Origin: Lachnospiraceae bacterium Zagget2
GTDB lineage: Bacteria; Bacillota; Clostridia; Lachnospirales; Lachnospiraceae
Direction: 5' to 3'
Assembly: GCA_001941045.1 (NCBI GenBank)
Contig: MSHD01000022.1
Coordinates: 1-46,090 of the forward strand
Length of the DNA: 46,090 nt
Below the pieces are notes generated by a model. That model saw nothing but the letters and a program-made list of their open reading frames with translations, was not told the DNA's origin and did not search any database. This document shows, one piece after another, positions 16,286 to 22,788 of the stretch. Position 1 is the first letter of the stretch, and every line of letters starts with the position of its first letter. A program made the position numbers and the translations under genes.

Positions 16286-16687
16286 ATGAGAATACTCATT
16301 GACACAAATATCCTGATTTCCGCAGTACTGAATCCAAAAGGGACACCGTTCCAGGCATATTTGAAAGCTGTTACCTATCCAAATCACGGAATGGTCTGCG
16401 AGCAGAATATTGATGAAATGCGAAGAATCTATAATCGCAAATTTCCGAAGAAAATTTCTTCTTTTGAGCAATTTCTGTCTATCGCTCTGATGACACTGGA
16501 ACTTGTGCCTACGCCGGATGAAGAAGATGATCGAGAACAGGAAATCCGGGATGTAAATGACCGCGCTATTTTACGGGCAGCAATCAATGCTGATGCCGAT
16601 ATTCTTCTGACCGGCGACAAGGATTTCCTTGAATCCGGCGTAACTCATCCTAAGATTATGAATGCTGCAGAATTCCTGTCGTCATAA
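16286..16687 (+). CDS. PIN-domain toxin (putative ribonuclease)
   Basis: A 133-residue PIN protein of the COG1569 type. The acidic active-site residues expected for metal-dependent RNase activity are visible: D7 in ILIDTNILISAVL, E in the first third (NIDEMRR), and aspartates in VNDRAILRAAINADADILLTGDKDFL. It starts immediately after the antitoxin stop with GGCGAGG as its ribosome site, so translation is coupled. A terminator follows at 16735. Confidence 0.88.
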   Translation: MRILIDTNILISAVLNPKGTPFQAYLKAVTYPNHGMVCEQNIDEMRRIYNRKFPKKISSFEQFLSIALMTLELVPTPDEEDDREQEIRDVNDRAILRAAINADADILLTGDKDFLESGVTHPKIMNAAEFLSS

Positions 16688-16734
16688 TCCTCTCCTTTCC
16701 GTATCAGAAAAATTTACTATTTTTGATTTTACCG

Positions 16735-16768
16735 GTCGCCTGTCGATAACAAGACAGGCGACTTTTCT
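16735..16768 (+). terminator. Rho-independent terminator of toxin-antitoxin operon
   Basis: GTCGCCTGTC (16735-16744) pairs perfectly with GACAGGCGAC (16753-16762), followed by TTTTCT. Confidence 0.85.
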
Positions 16769-17482
16769 ATTCATCGACATTTCTACCGTCTATTATCTCT
16801 ATTCCCATGAATCAAAAAACTGATGATTTTCAAAAATTTTTTTCACGAATTGGGCTTCTATCCGTCCCCATAAAGAATATGGGGGTATTTCCCCGATTGG
16901 ACATTGACAACTTCATATACAGCATTCCAACTACTTTCCGTATGTGCGGAGCAGCCGGTATTCTGACGCGATGACCTGGAAATCCCAGAAAGCGATCTAC
17001 AGAGATACCGAACAGACCAGATGGCATGGTCTGACTGCCATGAAGCGCATACGGGACAATGATACTCCTGTCCGGCCATGTATGTGGGGGCAGCCCGGTG
17101 AAAACCACGGGGAGGTGAGACGCCTGTGACGCGTTGGCCACGCGCGGGTTGGGATGTTCCCGACAGTCCAGGGGCAAGCGGCAAATAGGACTGCAAAATA
17201 ACACGAAACAAATATTAAAAATATTATTCGTCAATCGGTAAAGTGAAAAATGATGGCAAAAGGTATACTGGAATACCTTTAACCCCAAAATCCGCCAAAA
17301 CTTCCGATTGATGAATCGATGAAAACAGAGCGAGTGGGCGAAGGAAAACGGATTGAAGGGAAACCGCAGAAAATGTTGAAAATATGCGAACTGTTCTTTA
17401 GTGGCATTACGTAGCAGGAAATCGAAATGATCTCATGCTTTTTTTTGCCCATTTTTCAAATCACAGAAAGGAGATCATGCTT
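16769..17482. other. Long non-coding stretch with several inverted repeats, candidate oriT
   Basis: About 700 bases with no convincing gene. A 61-codon frame at 16944-17129 lacks a ribosome site and recognisable domains. Inverted repeats seen: GGGG/CCCC at about 16881-16894, ATGGCA/TGCCAT near 17021-17041, GGACA/TGTCC near 17053-17072, CAGTCC/GGACTG near 17166-17196, and AAAGGTAT/ATACCTTT at 17259-17281. It sits directly upstream of mobilization-gene remnants, where an origin of transfer would be expected. Confidence 0.4.
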
Positions 17483-17797
17483 ATGGGACGCAGAAAGACA
17501 CCAGAGACCAGAGAGGAAATGCAGGCTGAGATTGATTACACCGAGAATAAGATTTGGCAGCTACACAATCAGGAGACGGCACTGACCGCCGCTTATTCCA
17601 AGGAGGAACGCCGGGTGCGGACGAGACGGCTCTGCACGGAAACCGGTATCCTGGAACATTATGTGCCAGAGCTTAAGACGATGGACGAGCGGAACACCAG
17701 TGATTTCATCCGATTGATTGCCTGCTCAGAGGTGGCGAAGAAATTTTTACGAATGAGAGGACTGTGTTCTGAAAGAATGGAAAGACGAATTGCTTGA
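17483..17797 (+). CDS. DUF3847-type mobilization-associated protein
   Basis: A 104-residue protein with a helical, glutamine-rich N-terminal half (MQAEIDYTENKIWQLHNQE), then EERRVRTRRLCTETGILEHYVPEL and IRLIACSEVAKKFL. The layout matches small DUF3847 proteins usually encoded just ahead of MobA/MobL relaxases in Firmicutes elements; this is assigned from memory of the family. The ATG at 17483 is favoured because AAAGGAG lies 9 bases upstream. The relaxase gene that should follow is reduced to a stub. Confidence 0.7.
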   Translation: MGRRKTPETREEMQAEIDYTENKIWQLHNQETALTAAYSKEERRVRTRRLCTETGILEHYVPELKTMDERNTSDFIRLIACSEVAKKFLRMRGLCSERMERRIA

Positions 17798-17945
17798 GCT
17801 GACCATCGCACACAATGAACAGTATGAGGAATTGAAAGAGATCAGGGAGGAAGTTGACAAGCTGAATGCCGTCCATCGCCAGGTGGAGAAAGTGCTGACA
17901 CCTGAACAACAGGACAGGAAGAAAACAAAATCCATCGAGCGATAA
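17746..17945 (+). pseudogene. Remnant of relaxase C-terminus
   Basis: A frame without a start codon encodes VLKEWKDELLELTIAHNEQY, then a coiled-coil stretch ending HRQVEKVLTPEQQDRKK and a stop at 17945. This resembles the very C-terminus of MobA/MobL relaxases, and overlaps the end of the DUF3847 gene in another frame. The catalytic part is missing, as if an internal deletion joined the two gene ends. Confidence 0.55.
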
Positions 17946-18023
17946 CAGATTACAAATGAAGGAGCGAGTGCAGGACGCAAAGCGCGGCTTGCACTTCTCC
18001 TGAAAAAAATCAGAGAGCTACAT

Positions 18024-18689
18024 TTATTTTCCTTCCGAAATATTACGCAGGGCAGTCAGATCCTGAATATAATACCCCTGTGCTGTTTTTTTCAGGATTC
18101 CTTTCTTTACAAAATCAGCGAGAACATAAAGCAGATGACGATATGTTACCCCCAGAAATTCAGCTGCTTCTGTATGCTTCTCTCTGTACAGTCCATTGCA
18201 GGCAGTCAGTAGAATAAAATTCGCCAGCCGCACTTCTAATGGCCAGGATTGATTCCTGGAATAATTATATGTGTTTCCTATTGCCTTCCTGCTTAGAAAC
18301 AGGCAGAGTTGACGCAGAAATTTCACGTCGTTTAAAATGCTGTCCCTGCAATCGTTGATATGCACAGCATAACAGGTACAGGGAGTAATGGCGGTTACAC
18401 CATTAGCAGCTTCCTGTGCGCCAAGCAGTTCCATTTCTCCTATAAAACAGGGGGCATTCAGAAAATTAATCAATGAAATGCGCCCGTTTTCATGTGAAAG
18501 AAACAGTTTTGCGCGTCCATCTATCAAGTAATACAGATAGTTTGGTTTTTCACCTTCCTGCAGAATGGCTTCTTCATTATCAAATTTTACAAGTGAAGTA
18601 TACGGGCGTATATCAAAATCAAAGTAGTCTGATAGAGGGAAATGATTGTAGTAATCTTCTTTGGTCTCCTGTTTGTTAATTCTGATCAT
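18024..18689 (-). CDS. Crp/Fnr family transcriptional regulator (YeiL-like)
   Basis: A 221-residue regulator with an N-terminal cyclic-nucleotide-binding-type beta barrel (EAILQEGEKPNYLYYLIDGRAKLFL, INFLNAPCFIGEMELLGA) and a C-terminal winged helix (EAAEFLGVTYRHLLYVLADFVKKG). The N-terminal cysteine cluster of oxygen-sensing Fnr is absent. The closest known layout is YeiL of E. coli. It is divergent from a methyltransferase gene and has its own promoter with a palindrome at the start site, suggesting autoregulation. It is cargo within the serine-recombinase element. Confidence 0.87.
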   Translation of the reverse strand: MIRINKQETKEDYYNHFPLSDYFDFDIRPYTSLVKFDNEEAILQEGEKPNYLYYLIDGRAKLFLSHENGRISLINFLNAPCFIGEMELLGAQEAANGVTAITPCTCYAVHINDCRDSILNDVKFLRQLCLFLSRKAIGNTYNYSRNQSWPLEVRLANFILLTACNGLYREKHTEAAEFLGVTYRHLLYVLADFVKKGILKKTAQGYYIQDLTALRNISEGK

Positions 18690-18710
18690 AGCACTGCTCC
18701 CTGCGAATCT

Positions 18711-18758
18711 ATGTGAGATTTCTCATACCATTCTATCGTGGATTTTGTTAAAATTCAA
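18711..18758 (-). promoter_or_regulatory. Promoter and operator of Crp/Fnr gene
   Basis: On the minus strand TTGAAT (18758-18753) and TAGAAT (18735-18730) are spaced by 17 bases. Just downstream, covering the presumed start point, is the near-palindrome ATGTGAGA-TT-TCTCATAC (18711-18728), which has the dyad form of Crp/Fnr-family sites. It could act on both divergent genes. Confidence 0.6.
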
Positions 18759-18806
18759 CTCATGGATAAGAAAAAACCATAATAAATCAAAAGGAGAATT
18801 TCAGCG

Positions 18807-19451
18807 ATGGAACAAAAGGTATATTGGGACAGTGTTTCAGAACAAAAGGAATTTACGACACCGTTTCATGCAGACAGCTTCTCTAAATATGTGGGGATGG
18901 AAGAAAAAGTTCTGGATGTAGGCTGCGGCTATGGAAGAACGCTTGATGAATTATATCACAACGGTTATCGCAATCTGATCGGAATTGATTTTTCAAAAGG
19001 CATGATAGACAGAGGAAAAGAGCAATTTCCTTACATTGATCTGCGTGTAAAGGAAACGGATACAATTGATCTGCCGGATTCGAGTGTTGACGCCGTGATT
19101 CTGTTCGCAGTTTTAACCTGTATCCGCACAGATGCGGAACAGATACAGTTACTTCGTGAAATTCAGCGTGTTCTGAAACAGGACGGTATTTTATATGTAA
19201 ATGACTTCCTGCTAAATGCAGATGAGAGAAATGTTAAGCGTTATGAAAAATATCAGGCTACTTTTGGCACATATGGAGTATTTGAACTGCCAGAAGGTGC
19301 GGTATGCCGACACCATGACGAAAAATGGATAAAAGCATTGTTGTGTGATTTTACTGAATTGGAATATCAGCATTTAACATTTACGACGATGAATGGGCAT
19401 AAATCAAACGGCTTTTATTTTATTGGAAAACTGAACGATGGATTATTATAG
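18807..19451 (+). CDS. Class I SAM-dependent methyltransferase
   Basis: A 214-residue methyltransferase with the Rossmann motif I VLDVGCGYGRTLDEL (about 36-50), acidic motif II LIGIDFSKGM, motif III-like IDLPDSSVDAVILFAVL, and VLKQDGILYVNDFLL. The substrate is unknown. It has an AAAGGAG site about 11 bases upstream and is divergent from the Crp/Fnr regulator, which is its likely controller. The pair looks like transported cargo of the element and is intact, unlike the mobility genes. Confidence 0.87.
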   Translation: MEQKVYWDSVSEQKEFTTPFHADSFSKYVGMEEKVLDVGCGYGRTLDELYHNGYRNLIGIDFSKGMIDRGKEQFPYIDLRVKETDTIDLPDSSVDAVILFAVLTCIRTDAEQIQLLREIQRVLKQDGILYVNDFLLNADERNVKRYEKYQATFGTYGVFELPEGAVCRHHDEKWIKALLCDFTELEYQHLTFTTMNGHKSNGFYFIGKLNDGLL

Positions 19452-19526
19452 AAGTGAAAGATCTATAAGGAAGGGAAAGACAGCTTCCAGTTTATCGAAC
19501 TGAAAATTGAATATATAATAACAGCC

Positions 19527-19566
19527 AGGAAACCCAGGCACTCAGCAACGAGTGCTTGGGTTTCCT
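19527..19566. terminator. Long hairpin after methyltransferase gene
   Basis: AGGAAACCCAGGCACTC (19527-19543) pairs with GAGTGCTTGGGTTTCCT (19550-19566), nearly 17 bp with one G-T pair and a 6-base loop. The downstream tract is only ATTATTA, so termination is plausible but not classical. Confidence 0.55.
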
Positions 19567-19583
19567 ATTATTACAAGCCAGGT

Positions 19584-19918
19584 ATGGAACGCTTCATGCA
19601 GAGAAACACCAATACCCGGCTTATTATCGTGGACACGCTTCAAAAGGTCAGGGAGATCGGGAACGAAGCGTACAGCTACGCAGCCGATTATCCTGCAAAA
19701 GAAAAAGCGTGTGGAGAACACCGCCAAGATGATGATCGTTGGCAGATACCAGGAAGCTGAATGTCAATGTGTCAGCGCTCTATAACGACTTCAGTATCAG
19801 CTACACCCAGAACAGCCGGAGCCGTGAAAAACGTACCTTCACTCTGAAAAAACTGACTACAGACGAAGAGACTGCTGCTCCCTGTGACGATATTTCTGTG
19901 ACTCTATCTGGTATATGA
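19584..19918 (+). pseudogene. Debris of replication/ATPase gene(s)
   Basis: The frame at 19584-19760 encodes TRLIIVDTLQKVREIGNEAY, very like the Walker B region of AAA_25/RepA-type ATPases of plasmids, and then turns into unrelated sequence. A second frame at 19754-19918 encodes a different fragment (NVSALYNDFSISYTQNSRSR). No intact gene exists between the methyltransferase and the recombinase. This is best read as a scar of a lost replication module. Confidence 0.55.
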
Positions 19919-20050
19919 AAATAGCGTCACAGTCGTCACACCGTCGCATACAACCTATACAAACTTATTTTTATGTGGACAGACACAAAAACTGTCCAAT
20001 TTTTATATGATATAAAATCATAAATTCAGACCAGAAAGGATGTGATTGTA

Positions 20051-20242
20051 TTGCGTAAGCCAACTTATTATCTATGGCGTAATGATTTTTCCTCACAGCA
20101 GGAATTTGAAGCTGTGCGCGATAGATACGCCAGAATCGGTTTCCGCGTCGTCACATTCCTGGACGGACCGGCGGACGCCGACATTCATAATGGGATCAGA
20201 GCCTTAATTAAAAACCACTGGGATCAAGGGAGGCTTATATGA
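20051..20242 (+). CDS. Small protein co-translated with serine recombinase
   Basis: A 63-residue protein (RKPTYYLWRNDFSSQQEFEA, VVTFLDGPADADIHNGIRAL). TTG at 20051 is the likely start, with AGAAAGGA about 10 bases upstream; GTG at 20042 is too close to that site. Its stop overlaps the recombinase ATG by 4 bases. I recall similar short ORFs ahead of recombinases in Lachnospiraceae elements. A role as accessory or directionality factor is only a guess. Confidence 0.65.
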   Translation: MRKPTYYLWRNDFSSQQEFEAVRDRYARIGFRVVTFLDGPADADIHNGIRALIKNHWDQGRLI

Positions 20243-22185
20243 ACGCAGGTTATGTCCGTCTTTCACGGGACGACGATCACAAAAATTACGTTTCCATAGA
20301 AAACCAGAAACTCATCATCAACCAGTATGCTGCCGAGCAGGGAGTTGCGATCGATCGCTGGTATGAGGACGACGGCATCTCCGGCTATATTTTCGATCGT
20401 CCTGGATTTCAGCAGCTTATGGAGGATTTGGAAAGAGACATTGATACCGTGTACGTGAAAGATTTCTCGCGCCTGGGCAGGCATAACGCAAAGGTTTTAC
20501 TTTTGCTGGATGAATTTCAGGAACGCGGTAAGCATCTGATTGTCATAGACGATAATTATGACTCCATGGATTCCAGCGACGATACCATCGGCATCAAAAC
20601 ATGGTTCAATGAGCGCTATGTGAAAGATACCAGCAAAAAGATCAAGCGCGCCATTGGAGCCAGACAGAAAGAAGGAACTCTGATCACAAGACCACCCTTC
20701 GGCTACCGGAGAAACGAGAAAGATAAAACGATTCTGGAGATTATGCCCAAGGAAGCCGAGGTGGTAAAAGAGATTTACGACCTCTATATTTCCGGTTCCG
20801 GATACCGTAAAATTTCCGTTTATCTGACCGAACAGGGAAAGCCCACTCCCTCCATGATACAACGGGAGCGCGAACTGGAGGAGGAACGCTTGTCAAAGCG
20901 AACGGTTGCTTCCAGATGGTCTGACGGCATGATCAAGGAAATTCTGGATAATGATTTTTATATCGGTACTTTCCGTTTGAAAAAAAGAGCAAGAAACACG
21001 GTTCACGGAAAGGACAAGCGTGTTCCCAGGGAAGAACAGTGCGTTTTTGAAGATCATCACCCGGCGATCATTGATAAGGCAGCATTCGCTCTGGTGCAGG
21101 AATTAAAGGAAAAGCGAAACAGGACAAATTATCGCGGCAGCCGCGGGCAGTGGTTAGGTTCGGAAATCCCCAATCCATTTGGAAGTTGTCTCTTCTGCAA
21201 GGACTGCGGCAGCCGTCTCACGCCGATGAAACGCCAGAGTGGAAACCTCACGCGAAAATATTATATCTGCACGACCTATAATACCAAAGGCCGACGCTAC
21301 TGTGCAAAGGCTCATTTGATTGAGGAAGAGGATTTGATGGAGGATGTCCAGACCTATATCAAAATGTGTCGGAACGCTTTATGCAAGGTAATAGCCACCT
21401 ATGATCTGAAAGATTTTGAAGCAGAGAAAAAATCTCTGGAAGAAAAACGGCAGGATTTATATACAGAAATCAACGACCGCAAAAATCAGTTAAAGGTACT
21501 GCTGACGCAAAAAGTAAAGGATGTGGCGTCTGCTGCCGGAAATGAAGATTTGGTAAAGGAAGCATACGACTCTTTACAGAAGGATTTGTTCGCCCAGATC
21601 CACGGTCTGGAAATGCAGCTGAAAGAACTGGATGAAGCCGCTGTGGAGACGCCGGACGTAAAGGATAAACTGAAAAATGCGCTGGATGTGGTGGATAAGA
21701 TTATCGCAGGAGGAACACTGAACCGAAAAGATATTGAACTGTTGATAGAACGTATCGAAGTGGATGAGAACGGAATGCCGGAGATCCCTCTGAAATATGG
21801 ATTATCCAATCTGATCACATACAGTCCCGCCGAGGAGATGAACCGCCGGGAAAAACCCATCATTGCCATCGTAATGAAACTGGTCGGCGAAGATGATCGC
21901 GGCTACACTTCCGCAAAATATCTGTCGGAGCATATCACGAAGCTTGGATTGAAAAAAACAAAGCAGAGCATTCTGCCCTATATTGAACTGATGAAGGAGC
22001 TGGGGATTCTGGAAGATACAGATAATTCGCTAAAGCCTTACAACATCCTGAAATCGAAGGAAGAAATCGCAACGCTTGCCTGCAATTATATGCCGGATTC
22101 TGCAAAATCCAGCGCGAAAGAACTATCGGAAGAATATTTACATTACTATTATGGCAACAGGTGGTATGCCGGAGATGGTTTTTGA
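20239..22185 (+). CDS. Large serine recombinase of the element
   Basis: A 648-residue integrase/transposase of the TndX/TnpX type. It contains the resolvase catalytic domain with nucleophile S9 (GYVRLSRDDD) and active-site arginines in KDFSRLGRHN, a recombinase domain, a zinc ribbon (C317, C320, C323, C344, C355) and a coiled-coil segment (about 385-450). It would catalyse integration and excision at CAGGTG with a GG crossover. Its frame crosses attR: the last residues, from W642 on (WYAGDGF), are encoded by the target gene. In the excised circle the frame would read 28 codons past GNR, within element DNA, before a stop. It is the last gene of the element. Confidence 0.95.
   Translation: MNAGYVRLSRDDDHKNYVSIENQKLIINQYAAEQGVAIDRWYEDDGISGYIFDRPGFQQLMEDLERDIDTVYVKDFSRLGRHNAKVLLLLDEFQERGKHLIVIDDNYDSMDSSDDTIGIKTWFNERYVKDTSKKIKRAIGARQKEGTLITRPPFGYRRNEKDKTILEIMPKEAEVVKEIYDLYISGSGYRKISVYLTEQGKPTPSMIQRERELEEERLSKRTVASRWSDGMIKEILDNDFYIGTFRLKKRARNTVHGKDKRVPREEQCVFEDHHPAIIDKAAFALVQELKEKRNRTNYRGSRGQWLGSEIPNPFGSCLFCKDCGSRLTPMKRQSGNLTRKYYICTTYNTKGRRYCAKAHLIEEEDLMEDVQTYIKMCRNALCKVIATYDLKDFEAEKKSLEEKRQDLYTEINDRKNQLKVLLTQKVKDVASAAGNEDLVKEAYDSLQKDLFAQIHGLEMQLKELDEAAVETPDVKDKLKNALDVVDKIIAGGTLNRKDIELLIERIEVDENGMPEIPLKYGLSNLITYSPAEEMNRREKPIIAIVMKLVGEDDRGYTSAKYLSEHITKLGLKKTKQSILPYIELMKELGILEDTDNSLKPYNILKSKEEIATLACNYMPDSAKSSAKELSEEYLHYYYGNRWYAGDGF
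22136..22163. other. attR of serine-recombinase element
   Basis: ATTTACATT (22136-22144), a 13-base spacer and CAGGTG (22158-22163) mirror the left end exactly. The lipoprotein frame resumes with GGT ATG CCG at 22163. Confidence 0.8.
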
Positions 22186-22729
22186 ATTCATTCTGAAGAA
22201 AAATGGAATGGATCCGAAGACAGATCTGACGATCGACCAGAGCATTGATTTCGGCTCCACGGCCGCGGCCTTTACAGGGGGTGGCGCCGACTTCACGGTG
22301 GAATTTGAACCGAGCGCCACCGCGCTGGAGCAGCAGGGCGAGGGCTATGTCGTTGCTTCACTCGGCGAGGCGTCCGGCTATGTTCCTTATACCGCCTACT
22401 GTGTGAAGCAAAGTTATCTTGCCGAAAACCCGGAAATCATCCAGGCCTTTACAAACGCACTGCAGAAGGGCATGGACTATGTACAGACCCACACGCCCGC
22501 AGAGATCGCGGAAATCATCCAGCCGCAGTTCGCGGAAACCGACCTCAAAACGATCACGACAATCGTCACACGTTACTATGAGCAGGACACCTGGAAGGAA
22601 GATCTGATTTTCGAGGAAGAGAGCTTTGAGCTTCTGCAGAATATTCTTCAGGAAGCCGGAGAACTGGATGCATGGACCCCTTACGAGGATCTGGTTGATA
22701 CGGGCTTTGCCGCAACTGCTGCGCAGTAA
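22163..22729 (+). pseudogene. 3' part of interrupted ABC substrate-binding lipoprotein gene
   Basis: This carries 188 codons beginning GMPEMVFEFILKKNGMDP and including VASLGEASGYVPYTAYCV and IIQAFTNALQKGMDYV, the C-lobe of an NMT1/SsuA-like binding protein. Joined to codons 1-145 at 15367 it gives a 333-residue protein of usual family length. It has no start or ribosome site of its own here. Both halves look undamaged apart from the insertion, suggesting a recent event or a reversible one. Confidence 0.9.
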
Positions 22730-22746
22730 TACGCCTGCAATCCGTG

Positions 22747-22783
22747 AAAAAAACTTCCGGCGACCATCAGAATCGCCGGAAGT
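22747..22783. terminator. Bidirectional terminator
   Basis: ACTTCCGGCGA (22753-22763) and TCGCCGGAAGT (22773-22783) form a perfect 11-bp stem. A run of A bases on the left gives a T tract on the minus strand, and CCCCTTT follows on the plus strand. It serves the convergent lipoprotein and TPR-AAA genes. Confidence 0.85.
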
Positions 22784-22788
22784 CCCCT

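Larger units (their letters stand above)
15797..22163. mobile_element. 6.36-kb serine-recombinase transposon/IME inserted in lipoprotein gene
   Basis: Both ends carry CAGGTG (15797-15802 and 22158-22163). Inside each copy, exactly 13 bases away, lies AATGTAAAT (15816-15824) or its reverse complement ATTTACATT (22136-22144). In the circular form these would make a symmetric 50-bp attP centred on GG. Removing 6,361 bases rejoins the interrupted lipoprotein gene in frame. Cargo in order: AbrB/PIN toxin-antitoxin, structured non-coding DNA, mobilization remnants, Crp/Fnr regulator and methyltransferase, replication-gene debris, a small ORF, and a large serine recombinase. The degenerate mob and rep genes suggest it now depends on others to move between cells. 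Confidence 0.92.

Noticed and set aside
16944-17129. 61-codon plus-strand frame in the non-coding part of the serine-recombinase element
   Set aside because: No ribosome site and no recognisable domain; kept only as part of the unexplained interval.
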